NCBI RefSeq assembly: GCF_023856365.1
Contig: NC_064538.1
Coordinates: 8,977,435 to 9,041,434 of the forward strand
Length of the DNA stretch: 64,000 nucleotides
Direction: 5' to 3'
Source of the DNA: Brienomyrus brachyistius
Taxonomy: Eukaryota; Chordata; Actinopteri; Osteoglossiformes; Mormyridae
Shown here: positions 43,401 through 53,293 of the stretch, piece after piece
How positions within the stretch are numbered: the stretch's first letter is position 1
Layout of the letters: each line of letters starts with the position of its first letter
Notes under the pieces: generated by a model
What the model saw: the letters and a program-made list of their open reading frames with translations, nothing else
The model's database searches: none
What the model was told of the DNA's origin: nothing
Translations under genes and position numbers: made by a program

Positions 43401-46400
43401 TGGCTACTCATTTTTTAAAAGCGATGGATAGGTTACTTAGTACAAGACTGTCCATTCAAAAACAAGCGTTTCAGCATCCTAGCTATTTTTCCCCCAAAAC
43501 ATTTACATCAAAAAGGAAAATATCACAGCATAACCAAGTTAACTTTATAAATTCATTTTTGGGCCAGCACATTATACCGTAAATGCACTTCAGTATATTA
43601 ACTTTACTCCTCCCGTAACCTAGTTGTCTGCAAAAATATGACGTGACTTTTTTTCCTTTCAGGAATGTTTAGGTTTTTCTACTTCTCCCAGGAAAACCGC
43701 ATTACCCAATAAACACCTATGGCTCGTGTAACTCTAGCAGGGGCGGCGAGAGCTCGGCCCAGTTTCTTTCACAAGGGCTCCTCTCTCCAGTGAAGCCAAC
43801 GTGTTTGTATAGGGCAGCCAGACATGTCCCAAACATGTCCTCCATGTTTCAGCAAGCCAGACGTATCGTTAGATTCATCCCTAAAAGGCTGCAGCTTTGG
43901 GCCAAAGGAAAAAAAAAAAGCAGGCTGGAGTTACGCGCAGGATCGACTGTCGTGTAGCACCCCCCCCCCCCACCCCACCCAAAAGAAAACCAGAGCCCAG
44001 GATGGAGCCTTAACTATGTGATATGGAATGTTGACCAGTGAGCTCTCCGGCAAATACTATGTGGAACAGAAAGAGCAAAAGGCGAGAGGATATCGTACCA
44101 GAATGTCCATCAGGGCTTGGCGGCTTGCGGACAGATAGTCTGGAAATCCTCAACGTTGTTAACAGCCCGGGTACACGCATGTCATCCCCCTGCAGGCTGC
44201 CGATCTCTCCTGTGTCACGGGAACACAAGGAAGGATAGGGGATATTCTTACTCACGGCACAATGAACAACACAGGAGTTTAACTTTCCTTCTGGAACACA
44301 AACTGTTTAGCAACTTCGCAGATTCAAAACACAGAGCCGTAATAAAATGTTTTGATCGATTTATTGCTGTTTTGAATGTTGTTTTACTTATAATGTAATT
44401 GATCTAGGAAAAAAAAACGGATATTTACCAATTATTTTTGCAGGCCCGTGTATAAATAACCACTGAGGTACAATAATAAGTCAGCACTTTTATCTTTTAA
44501 AAATGAATAAAGTTCACGCATCAGGTCTATCTTGGAATGGCTCAGGAAAAGGAGCTTATTAACAGGGATATGGACAAAAAAGCAGAAAGGGAAAAAACCA
44601 GCAAGGCCCACAAGAAACTGCAAGCCTTCCTCCCACCTAAGACTGCACTCCAGTCTATAGCACTTAGCATAGCAAATGGCTTGACCTTGGCAGGGCAACT
44701 ACCTACTCAGGGACACAGTGATAGCCTATCTAAGGAACATGCAAGAAAAACCTGATAGCATCACTGAAAGAGTGTGTGTCATTAATGGCAGCTGTGAACC
44801 CCACAAATTAGTCTCAGTTCTGAGTTTTTAAGCGATTTTATAAACAAACCTGCAATATTAACATGGGTATGTGGTATTCATTGGTAATAAATGGTGCATG
44901 TAAATTAAATTACTTAACCCTTAAACACAATCCAGATTCAAGAGTAATTCTCAATGTTATTAGTATTTGAATACGTTTCCTGTACGCATTGCAAATGGCT
45001 CCATTTGGGAGTAAACACTGGATGCAGCATGGAGAAAGGTTGAGCTATCATGCTTCTCCTTTACAAGCTTAGGACCTGAGAGGAAGCAAGAAGAAGAGCC
45101 TGAAAGAAAGAGGAAACAGGCAACAAGAAAGAAGACAATAAAAAAGGGAAGGAGATGACACAGAATAAAACAAGCATAAACGGTGACAAAAGATCTGTCA
45201 GAACAAATGAGACAGTGTTGAAAATCTGTCATATGGAAACCAGCGTCCTGCATCCTGTGGTTGTTGGAAACAAAAAGCTACTGGTATTCATTCAAATTAA
45301 TGGACAAATCAACTACACTATCATTACTAATGAAATCGCTCCTGTATGTGACCATTAGTGTTGGGCGGTATACTGGTTCATACCGAAAAATGTTTTTTAT
45401 TATTGTTATGATATGAATTGTTCTTTCACAGCAATACCGGTTTAAATAGCCGACACAACGTTCGGAAAGTGGCGCAGCTGGAAACTCTTTAAAGGGGGGA
45501 CTTTTTTCACTGCTGCATCACTAAAGATGTACTGCGAAAGATCAGAAACGGAAGATAAAGCTGACGCTGGAGTCGAAAATAATAGGAGACTGGAGTTGTT
45601 AAAAAATCGATTCTCAGATACTAATCGTTAGTATCTGATTAGATACTCATTTTCACCATTATTGATACCAACAGTGCGGTTTTCGCCTCATTTGCTACAC
45701 TTCACACAGCACTGCTACAGTGCGGGCGTGCATGTAAGCAACACACTTGCGTGGCCCCTTCCCCCCTCTCAATAGCCACCGAACGCATTCGCGCTGGTTA
45801 ACACACACATACCGAGTCGCCCAAACATGGCATATGCTGCAATTGAAGGCACTTCGCAAGCTGCTTTAGTAAAAAAAATGCAAAAGTGCCGTTTAGAAGT
45901 TTTTTGCAGACGAGCATTGAAAGGCTAAGGATGTCCATAAGCCTCTATGCAAACAGTACTACAAAGTTGTGGTGACGAAGGCAAGTAGCACGTCAAACCT
46001 GGCAAAGCATCTTAAAGACCGACATGCCGGTCTTTATGAGAATTTTCGTGAGGTCAGTAAAGCTCATGTTCCAGCAACACTGAACTATTAAACACTTATC
46101 AAAAATGTTAACTTGGCCGGTGTACACCTTAACATTAGCCGTGAGCCAACAAACACGTTAGCCGTATGTTATCATTAAGGTAGTGGATAGGCGCAATGGC
46201 TAATAATAAAATAATATAGTTAATGTGGAAATAATGCAAAAAATGTAAAGTAAAAATGTGTCCTGTAAAATCCTGTAAAATGTGGTAAACGCCAAGTCAT
46301 ACTTAAAAAAAAATAAATAGTCATATACCGTGAAACCGATATATCTTTGAAAAATACCGTGATATAAATTTTTGGTAATACCGCCCAGTACTAGTGACCA

Positions 46401-47631
46401 TCAATGAAGAACCAAAAAAATAAGCTCATCTCTTTTGAAACAAAGTTAAATTGGACCTTCTAAATTTGACCCAACTACAACATGCAACTTATAAGTGACA
46501 GACCAGAAAAAAAGCAAAATACAGAATGAATCAAAATTACCTGTTATAACCCATTCATTTGCCCCATATTTGATTAATTGGTAAAATGCTTATGCTCCAC
46601 CAAATTTACTAATTGAAGTCTTAATCCTGATCACAAAAGCAATGCAAAAATGTACTTGATTAGTAACAATGTTATAAGAAAGCAGGATTTTTTTAACTTG
46701 GGATATTTATAATGTTATACCCAGAGGCAACAAAAACATGAAGTGGATCTATTTAGCTTATCTACTGCCTTTGTCCAAGTTCATTAAATACACACAGACC
46801 ATCTGATGAATGACTTCTACTGTTCATTTATTTCGATATACTGTATGAAATAAAATCAATACACAGTTCACAGGAGATTAAGTGTGGTTTATACATACAA
46901 AGATTACAGCGAAAAACCCATAAAGGGATGTTGTATTTATATCTTCAACTCTCATACCATACAAACTTGACAGTTTGGTTTTCAGTGTAATTCAACTTGA
47001 TAAAGATGATTACCCACCCCCACCCCCCCACACAGACACACACTCTCCAAAATATTTTGATGGAGTCTAATTGAACAACAAGGGCACCACCACCAACAAC
47101 AATAATAATCATCACCATCATCACCATCAGCATGCACCACACATAAAGTTGACAAGCCCATGTCTTGGCACTTAAAGGCCTGAAATTATAACAGAAAAGT
47201 TGAGTACGAAATGAAAAAAGGTGCTTGATCAGCATGTGCCATCCCTCCATCCTGAATGGGTTGCTAACCCATCACACACACACACATATATATATGCATA
47301 TTTTTTTATGTACAAACCATCATAACTGATTTGAAAACTACTTTCCAGGACCATTTACATAACGACATCGTTTCCGATCACCAGACAAACCACATGCAAA
47401 AACAGGTAAGACTTCCTAAAAGAATCATACTTAAAACAGTTACTGTAAAATGACTCATTTATGTTACTGAATTAAATGTCAACATTGACGGACACGTAAC
47501 CGCTATTTACCTTCCCTTTAAAGCGCGCGCTCTGCCGATCGGAGGGTACGAACATATCCAGAAAGCAACGCCGCCACGCGACACGAAAGCCCCGCCCCCT
47601 TACCTTCCTCCACAGTACGAGAGCGCGGCAT
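15165..47631 (-). CDS. RGS19: Regulator of G-protein signalling 19 (RZ family, GAIP)
   Basis: RGS19 is a GTPase-activating protein for Gi-class alpha subunits, membrane-anchored by a palmitoylatable cysteine string. Exons in transcript order: 47631-47604 (ATG plus nine codons, phase 1), 27221-27092, 24495-24421, 24060-23826, 15353-15165. All phases agree and the model gives 218 residues (human 217). Residues 41-51 are the cysteine string [11 protein letters not shown], followed by SWNEDD as in RGS19 rather than the CLTV of RGS17/20. The RGS domain spans about 90-206: [70 protein letters not shown] and LSSP favour RGS19 over RGS20 or RGS17. The C-terminus is PPSES, not the human SSSEA. Exons 2-5 are secure. 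Exon 1, 20 kb upstream, rests on phase, a good donor, CpG context and a weak MP...E resemblance. Convergent TCEA2 supports orthology. Confidence 0.9.
15822..16058. mobile_element. 237-bp MITE-like element with perfect 34-bp terminal inverted repeats
   Basis: The left end 15822-15855 begins TGTGCCCTTGAGAGG and closes with GGGCTATCCCACA. The right end 16025-16058 is its exact reverse complement. The interior of about 170 bp is AT-rich and non-coding. No clear target-site duplication is visible and I do not recognise the family. It lies in the last RGS19 intron. Confidence 0.8.
16105..16280. repeat. DNA-transposon-like fragment
   Basis: The segment gcgtcgcataacgacgtttc followed by acggtggtcccataagatta resembles, from memory, a widespread vertebrate DNA-transposon consensus. 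No intact ends or duplications were found. Confidence 0.35.
17289..17652 (-). mobile_element. tRNA-derived SINE, copy 2
   Basis: Nearly full-length copy of the family at 1471. The B box (GGTTCGAGTCT with one change) and the A-box region lie near its 5' end at the high-coordinate side, with a CATC/GATG tetramer tail at the low side. No target-site duplication is obvious. It abuts a Tc1 relic starting near 17665. Confidence 0.85.
17665..18250 (-). mobile_element. Decayed Tc1-like transposon with transposase C-terminal half
   Basis: Read on the - strand, the stretch corresponds to the C-terminal half of a fish Tc1 transposase gene. Landmarks on + are ccatcattc-type tracts such as gaccattcttccaggagagc, ggcctggctcacagtctcca and tatggaccttgctttgtgca. 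The low-coordinate end has the outer terminal-repeat-like tatacactattgtccccaaa. Stops and indels break every frame; the N-terminal half is missing. Confidence 0.75.
18260..20520. other. RGS19 last intron, no recognised element
   Basis: Unique-looking DNA with a C-run near 18531-18540, an A-run near 18959-18971 and a G-run near 19133-19145. I see no exon or identifiable repeat. It is spliced out of RGS19 on the current model. Confidence 0.5.
20663..20757. repeat. (AGT/AAT)n microsatellite within Tc1 relic
   Basis: Runs of AAT-AGT units, then pure AGT, interrupt the Tc1 relic. Translated, it gives a spurious Ser/Asn-rich tract. Confidence 0.9.
21012..21296. mobile_element. 285-bp insertion nested in the Tc1 relic
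   Basis: It separates two Tc1 segments that are otherwise contiguous in the family. It starts TCATGCCCG and ends CCCGTGAC, short imperfect inverted ends. Flanks GCGCAGTG (21004-21011) and ACGCAGCG (21297-21304) agree at 6 of 8 bases, suggesting a decayed 8-bp target duplication. It is much more GC- and CpG-rich than its surroundings. Confidence 0.6.
25905..26695 (+). mobile_element. LINE remnant: reverse-transcriptase C-terminus and 3' tail
   Basis: A frame from about 26000 to 26320 reads [19 protein letters not shown], then [15 protein letters not shown] and [13 protein letters not shown], typical of the C-terminal region of fish L2/Rex-type LINE reverse transcriptases. It continues, with a frame change, into [16 protein letters not shown]. 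The element ends with acaataaagattatctttat. It lies in RGS19 intron 2. Confidence 0.8.
27374..27819. mobile_element. hAT-type non-autonomous element, 446 bp
   Basis: The left end is CAGTGGGTTTCAAACTGT; the right end, reverse-complemented, is CAGTGGTTCTCAAACTGT. This terminus is typical of hAT (Charlie-like) elements. Flanks ctataggc and ctacagtg share 5 of 8 bases, a possible decayed 8-bp duplication. It lies upstream of the cysteine-string exon, in RGS19 intron 1. Confidence 0.65.
28625..28675. repeat. (AAT)n microsatellite flanking SINE copy 3
   Basis: About 17 AAT units end directly at the SINE start. A short AAT tract continues after the SINE tail. Confidence 0.9.
28676..29027 (+). mobile_element. 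tRNA-derived SINE, copy 3
   Basis: The only full-length + strand copy. It starts ggggcagcatggtggtgcag with A box TGGTGCAGTGG, then B box GATTCGAGTC, and ends ataagcggtttggaaaatgg plus a GATG tail. It sits inside an (AAT)n tract (28625-28675 and 29031-29043), so the target duplication is masked by the microsatellite. Confidence 0.9.
31435..31470. repeat. (TA)n / (TATG)n microsatellite
   Basis: Alternating TA units followed by TATG units. Confidence 0.9.
33077..33210 (-). repeat. (ATCC)n tract with decayed SINE tail
   Basis: Eight ATCC units are followed by accactgatcctggtctgag and gcctgcagcctatccgagca. This matches the 3' tail region of the reverse-oriented SINE family, but the rest of the element is missing. 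Confidence 0.6.
37318..37395. repeat. (GA)n-rich purine tract
   Basis: Imperfect GA repeats extend over about 75 bp. Frames across them encode Arg/Glu-rich artefacts. Confidence 0.85.
38218..38400. repeat. Interspersed repeat, copy B (partner near 150-340)
   Basis: It shares ggtgatgaagttct and adjacent blocks with the first 340 bases of the window, in the same orientation. Family unknown to me. Confidence 0.5.
39600..39795. repeat. Imperfect minisatellite, period about 20-23 bp
   Basis: About nine diverged units of the type ccacacactgacattccc (for example around 39638, 39665, 39684, 39718, 39740). Units vary in length and sequence, so it is old or degenerating. Confidence 0.7.
40700..40990 (+). 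mobile_element. Tc1-like transposase remnant, third family
   Basis: The stretch includes attagactccagatcaatca, gtgtggatggaggactacca and aaccccatcgaaaacctctg. The last encodes the NPIENLW motif of Tc1 transposases. It continues through caccaggagtaggataaagt to gactggtagcatgcc. Stops and indels interrupt it. Confidence 0.75.
42400..42545. repeat. Interspersed repeat with TGTGGGGACC hairpin, copy A
   Basis: TGTGGGGACC (42423-42432) and its exact reverse complement (42441-42450) form a 10-bp stem with an 8-nt loop. A related copy lies at 59470-59690. It ends in an A-run (about 42527-42545). Confidence 0.6.
42950..43092. repeat. Fragment of a DNA-transposon-like repeat
   Basis: Segments cagattcagggggcccagga, aaaattatgcataaaactgg and cttagaatttctggctacgc resemble a repeat with a gggcgtagccagaaattct end that I associate with fish genomes. 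Ends are not resolved. Confidence 0.4.
43226..43382. mobile_element. Short hAT-like MITE, 157 bp
   Basis: The right end, reverse-complemented, is CAGTGGTTCTCAGATCATGG, close to the hAT terminus at 27374-27819. The left end starts CAGTGATCAGTTTG. Flanks cattagac and ctttagaa agree at 6 of 8 bases. Confidence 0.5.
45356..46393 (+). mobile_element. hAT-family DNA transposon remnant, 1038 bp, with BED-finger relic
   Basis: Ends TAGTGTTGGGCGGTATA and, reverse-complemented, TAGTACTGGGCGGTATT form imperfect terminal inverted repeats. A perfect 8-bp duplication, GTGACCAT, flanks it (45348-45355 and 46394-46401). Around 45935-46065 one frame reads [10 protein letters not shown] ... [11 protein letters not shown], a BED-type zinc finger in which the second cysteine of the pair is not evident. 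No catalytic transposase domain remains. Confidence 0.88.
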
Positions 47632-48700
47632 CCGCTACGCGCCCGTGAAATTCATTCACCAAAGGTTGCGCGCGAGCGCCGGGAGCGTGCCTTACTATAC
47701 AAGAACGGGGGAGACGAGAAGAGAGGGACACGCGAACCCGGAGAAGAACCAGGAAAAATGCTATATTGGAGCTACAGCATCTGTACGCACCTAGGCAGCG
47801 TGCAATAAGAACACACACACAAGCCTCACACGGAATCGGTTACGTTGACACACTATTTCCCAGACTGTTCCTATTAAAAGTCATTTTAGAATTTGTTAAT
47901 ATATTTTAACCATACAAAGATGATCCTTTTGGAACCGTGAACTTGTTTTTCAGCATGTCATGTTTAATACTGACTTTTAAATAATTCGCATGTACAGAGG
48001 TATTGTGATTAAAACAATCGACTTGCATCGGTTCAATTACTGCACTCTTTCGTAACGATACTCCAGTGAGAGATCGCAGCTTGTCCGCTATGCTGAACCG
48101 ATGTTTCCTCGACAAAACTGTCAATTCAAACAACCGGTATACTCATGAAATACCCAGTATGCGTACCTCTTCATGATCTTCAATATTTTTAATTACATAC
48201 TCATAAAATAAGCACTCGAGACCACGAATTACTCCCTCTTGCAAAATACCCCTGCATGGTTACAACTAGCTTCGCGTTATGTTTCGCCTTAGAAAATACA
48301 AATCTTAGCTGCGATTTTGAACCTGGGGCAATTTACCAGTCACAAAAATTAAGCATACAAGTAAAAAATAAGCAGTAGTCATTCTTCACTTACGAATAAG
48401 CGTGGTGGACTCACCAGCGAGGACAATCAGCCGCTAATTCCCGAAAAGACTCATTCAAGTATCCGAATGTTTGTCCTAAACAATATTTTAATCCAGCTGT
48501 ATTCGAATCATGTGGAATCGGGACAGTTAAAGACGATCTATTCTTGAGGAATCACAGACCTTTTAAAAACGGGAAAACCCACCATCCACTGACTAGCTAA
48601 CGATCTTGCCGTAACCATGATATAATACTTACAATATTTGCATTAAAAGGACCTGGCGGGCGGCAGCCGTTTCGTTTTCTGAAGCACATCCGTTTCTTTT
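47500..48700 (-). promoter_or_regulatory. RGS19: RGS19 promoter and CpG-rich region with several candidate first-exon donors
   Basis: CpG density rises sharply at 47520-47730 (cgcgcgc, gcgcgcgagcgccggg). A GC box, gccccgccccc, is at 47589-47599. On the - strand a strong donor, GAGGAAG/gtaagg, ends a candidate exon at 47604. Three more consensus donors occur upstream, with exon ends near 48394, 48415 and 48633, suggesting alternative untranslated first exons. No TATA box stands out. The transcription start is not determined. Confidence 0.55.
47635..47655 (-). promoter_or_regulatory. RGS19: Six-codon upstream ORF before RGS19 start
   Basis: On the - strand, ATG AAT TTC ACG GGC GCG TAG ends three bases before the proposed RGS19 ATG (TAG cgg ATG). 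The main start has a weak -3 position (C). If transcribed, the uORF could limit initiation or favour reinitiation. Confidence 0.45.
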
Positions 48701-49217
48701 ATATGTTTTGTGTATATAAATACAGTATCTTTTGCTCTACTGTTCCAGCTTCAGAATCGACACCCTTTAAGCAGACAGAGGTTGTGCTGCGCATGCGTTC
48801 ACTTAGACAGTTCTACTCAGGCGGTTTGCAGAGGACTTCCTCAGAAATTGTCCTTTCCATTGGAACTTCTTTCCTTTTCGTGCGCAAACCTAACCACCAC
48901 TGGAAAATAACAGGGGTATTGCAATCGCTAAACCAATACAAATAAATAATAGGAACAGCAATTGCTGATGCAAAATAATCCATTACTTGCTGCATGAACA
49001 CGTTCTCTCACGAGAACTTTAGTTTTTGAAGTTCTTTTTCTTTCCTCTAAGAAATAAACTGAACATAGAATGCATAATTTAAATGGTTTCATGACTTGAG
49101 GAGTGCAAATGATATTTATGTGTAAGCAATGACAGCGTCTTGAATGATTCTGTACGTTTCAACACTATTATTGAACACCAAAAACGAGCTTCTGTTCGCA
49201 GGAACGCGATTTAATTC

Positions 49218-49231
49218 CCAGCAGGTGGCGC
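49218..49231 (+). promoter_or_regulatory. CTCF-like motif, full 14-base match
   Basis: CCAGCAGGTGGCGC fits CCASYAGRKGGCRS at every position. It lies about 0.5-1.6 kb upstream of the RGS19 first-exon candidates. Confidence 0.55.
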
Positions 49232-50046
49232 TAAACACCAACGATTGTGAGGTACTGCAAGAATCTCTTCTGCACGTTTTGACGTAGGCATTTTAACCTT
49301 GTTTTCTTGTTCCGTTGAATTTCTTCTCTTTTTCAATAGCCCATACAGTACATTTCATAAAGCATGAATCATGTGGTCACATTCATGTGCATGGATCACA
49401 CACACAAATGGTCAGAATAAAGCTAACTTTAGTCTGGTAGATTCTGTGCATTGGAAAATATTATACTGCTTGGAAAAGTTTATGGTGAAAGCGGAAGAGG
49501 ACGACTAACAACAAGATGGAAGCCCTCAGTCATCACAATAATTAATGTTGCTCGTAAGGTCCTGACAAAACACAGAATAGAAAAAATTAACGTAAACTGA
49601 ATAGTACCGATAATAATAATTACGATGATAATAATGATGATAATGATAATATATCATAGGAATAAACATGCAAACATTTTATCACTTTAGCTGTAGAGTG
49701 ATAAAATCCATTAGTTATCCATTAGATACCTGCAGTGCCAGCGTATGTTTTATGCCAAATATCCACTTGGTGTCAGTCATACTCTTTCTTTGGTTTTAAA
49801 GGTTCATTTGCCACTTTAATTAAAGGCAATGAACACCCAACGGATATCACCTTGTCTGTGAAAGAACAGCTTAAAGAGTAAAGGGTGTTTGTCTTTTTAA
49901 GCTGTACTTTTTCAGTACTTCAGGGTACTAATTATTTACAGGTGTTGTATGCTTGGTGTTGCCTTGTTGAATGTACTTGGAAGTTCAATAACTAGAAGTA
50001 TCTATGTTATTCTAAACATACATTGCTATTTTTCCACACATTTTAG

Positions 50047-50110
50047 TTAACTGTGCCCAGAGATTCTCCCGAACTCTCTCCAAAAGTGGGGCAAATCTCG
50101 GGTGATCAAG
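50047..50110 (+). CDS. Candidate coding exon, unidentified
   Basis: A pyrimidine-rich acceptor (tatttttccacacattttag) precedes 64 bases ending in a consensus donor, CAAG/gtaaat. One frame is open and reads LTVPRDSPELSPKVGQISGD; the other two have stops. It could be an upstream exon of the + strand gene ending at 58304, an untranslated exon, or chance. No protein family is recognised. Confidence 0.25.
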
Positions 50111-51919
50111 GTAAATACAAGTAAATACGTGGCCACTCATGTTGGCACCCAACATCAAAATAATAAAAAGGACATATGCATGTTTTATGTTTTAAATTGA
50201 ACCATAGAGTAGACAGGTAGATAGCGGTGTGATCACCCCCAGAAATATAACCCGCCCCTGATGGTCACCTAATCAAAATTTTCTGCTGATACCACTGTCC
50301 AATAGAAGTCTACTTTTCAATTTTATGGCACAAATGAACTCTGAAAATAGTAAATGTATCAGATTAGTAATGCTCAGCCATTTTCCCAGTTGATACTGTT
50401 AAAATATATTGGCTTGCGCTTGAAATTTCTATGCAATCTGTAGAAGGGTTACTACAGCTCTGTAATGTCACTAAAAGATATTGCTGCGGCAATCCTACCA
50501 CAGCCTCCATTAGAGGGGTATGCATTTGATGAGATTTTCTTTTGTACCGCAGGAGATCTCAGTAGGTGGGCCAGTAGATACCTTCATTTGGATAGTGAAT
50601 GTTCTCAAAATTTTAATGCAGTACATAAATAAAAGGCTGTATGAGGTTTCAGAGCAAAATTCCAAATCTTAATAATGAAATTGCTGGTTGTCTGTTATAC
50701 ACAAAGACATAAATATGTGACTTTCCCTGGTGAGAATAATCAAACTGCTGAACTGTAGTAAAATATGCTTTTGCACTTCAAGATTCCTTAGCAATATGCT
50801 CTTTACATCAAATAATTTGATATTAATTTACCGTAACTAATAAGTATTTAAATGAAATAGCTTGTTTAAACTCATGGTTTTCTTCAATACAGGGAAATAC
50901 CCTCTATGCACCTTTCCACTTAAAAATCATTTATCCAGTTAGATTCAAAGTGATTTGGAGGATTTCCTGGGCAGGGTACAGCAGCAGGTATTATATCCAG
51001 AAATGCCCAACTGGTATGCAGATGAAATTTAGCCATCAAAAATGTGAAATTACACAGCAGCAAGGCAGGAAAATCCTAGGATTCAGTTATTTTTAGATTT
51101 TTGCGAGGTCATTTTCCCACATTTCTGCTACCCTTAGCTATGAATGTGATACAAAAGGGGATGCAAAACTTTTTGTTTCTTTTTTTGCATTTTTAAAATT
51201 ATTTCACTCGTAACTCACTGTTTGAAAGAAGGACTAAAAAATATTGTGTGAAGGTTTTGGCTTCTTAGATTAAAATCATTCTGGTATAGTTGTAGTACCA
51301 GTTAATAGTAAGTTTTGTAAGAACGGGGCCTCTGAATCCCACTACAGCCACCAAAATGATTGACAGCTTGATGCAGGTTATATTCCTAATCAACCAGCAA
51401 AAAGGGGAACAGGCGCGGAAGGAGAGGAGCTTGGCCTAAGTGACCTTCCTGGGAGGAAAAGCCTCCCCAGTGTCTGACACTGGGGAGATGACGACCTTGC
51501 CCCTCACCGACATTCCACTCTCCAGACCCTTCTTCCCACTTTGAGATGAGGCAGTGGTGGTTCTAGCTTATACTGCTCCATGGGTAACCTCCCGCCCCTT
51601 TTATTCTCCCCCACCCAACAAAAAATGTGCGTTTATCTCCTACCACCCCCACCCCCCAAAAAAATAACACCATTCGGCACTGTCATTTTCATTAAGAAGT
51701 TAGGAACAATACAAATAAATTATGATTCATTTAAAACTTGATGTTACTCATTGCATTAGTACTGTTAGCACTAATTGATGCTAATTGATAGATTGCCCTG
51801 CTCCCTCTCCCCATCTCATACTTCATTGTGGTAGCCTTCCTAGTTTCAAACTAGAAGCAGGGCATCCACTTCCACAAGGTTAATTAACCCACATGGTGAC
51901 ATGATATCATTGATATGAG

Positions 51920-52210
51920 GTGCAATTCCTAGAGGAATGGGCCTGGTTCCTTGAGGAACACACTGCCACCATTATCCAGCAGATAACTATGCTGATAGAG
52001 GTAAGGGCATTGCAGCACCTACAGACACGGTGGACTCCTCTCTTGGAAGATTGGTGGAACCCATAGGGGATGCTCACCAAGCTCACTCTGCATGATACAG
52101 AGGCTTAATTCTACACATTGAAGGTGGTTACTGAGAGGGAGTTATGTAATTCCCAGGAAGGAACCAGCTTCTTTCCCCTTTCCTCAGTAGGGAGGCCCAG
52201 TGTGCCTGTT
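51920..52210 (+). mobile_element. Gypsy-like LTR retrotransposon gag relic
   Basis: Fragments read EEWAWFLEEHTATIIQQ, EVRALQHLQTRWTPLL and MLTKLTLHDTEA, then LKVVTEREL, in the order seen in fish gypsy-type gag proteins. Stops and a frameshift interrupt it, and no LTR or pol is seen. A chance donor after IEV makes part of it look like an exon. Confidence 0.55.
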
Positions 52211-52269
52211 ATACTGCTTATTATTTTCTTTGGTCAGACTACCACAGCAAGCAATATTAATACCTGTTT

Positions 52270-52860
52270 AAGCTAATAATTAATACCTGACAAGCTATCT
52301 GCGAATATTAGCACTCAGGTCAAAAACCTTGGTGTCATCTTTGATCCGTCCCATAAATTCGACAGGCAAATAAATGGAGTGGTTAAGAGGAGTTTTTTTC
52401 CAACTTAGGGCCATTGTGAAACTTAGGAGAGAATTCAGCTAATAGCTCAGAGTTGTTAAAACCTTATCTAGCTCTGATTTAAAGGAACCCAAGGTTTTAG
52501 CTTGCACTACACTAACAGGAACACTCTTCCATGCTCTAGCCACAAGCTTTGTAAAGATGTGCTTTCTCGAATAAGCACCACAGGACTGTTCTTCACAAGT
52601 CCTTACAATGGGTAGTAAGAACTACCAAAAGCATTTCTGGAACAGTTCTACCAGTCCTGGAGAGCATATTTCACACCAAGGTTATGGGGGTCCTCAGCAT
52701 CATATCAGACGGTGCTCACCCCCAGCACAGCCTACTCACACATCAGGAATATGCTGCAGGAATGTGACATCAAAGACCTTGAGACCACAGAACAGTTTCT
52801 GCCCGCAGGCCATCAGGTTTGTGAATGACTTGCCCACCGCCCCTCCCCCAGCTAAATGAA
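52270..52860. mobile_element. Mosaic of three LINE fragments
   Basis: 52270-52425 (+) encodes NLGVIFDPSHKFDRQING, an L2-type reverse-transcriptase segment. 52425-52565 is the reverse complement of the LINE tail seen at 9650-9760. 52600-52860 (+) carries a decayed C-terminus and 3' region like that of the element at 25905 (ttctgcccgcaggccatcag ... gtgaatgact). Confidence 0.6.
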
Positions 52861-53293
52861 AGCCGCGCATCCAGGGATAAAATTAATCGACCAGCAAATT
52901 ACCTTTAATAGCTTTCATTTGCTTCAGTCTTACCCACGACATTTGAAAAACTGTATTGACCCGAGTATAAGGCAGGTTTTTTTTCCCCCTCAAAATACTT
53001 CTGAAAAAGTGTCTTCTTATATTCAGGGTCCAGACAAAAAAAGGAAACAGATGGTTGCTCACATCCCTTTTTGCTTTTTTAATATATTTATTTCGCGCCA
53101 TTGTATGCAATGTACTGAATATGGTTGCACTAAGATGGCAACCCAAGCTGACTGCGCAATACTATTGACTCCCCGGTCGATAAATCCATCGCCACTTAGA
53201 TGTCAGATTCGAGGATGCTGATTGGTTAAATTTACGTATTTACAGCCATATCTCAAGTTCGTCATAGGCTACTATATATATATATAGGGGGCA

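Larger units (their letters stand above)
27830..47603 (-). other. RGS19: RGS19 intron 1 (about 20 kb), main body
   Basis: No convincing internal exon was found on either strand. It contains the listed SINE, microsatellites, Tc1, hAT and minisatellite sequences. Stretches without a recognised element include 29050-31400, 31500-33050, 33200-37300, 41000-42400 and 43400-45340. It would be the longest intron of the gene. Confidence 0.6.

Noticed and set aside
48703..48945. 80-codon frame as possible OPRL1 N-terminus
   Set aside because: It lacks receptor N-terminal or transmembrane features and no downstream receptor exon follows.
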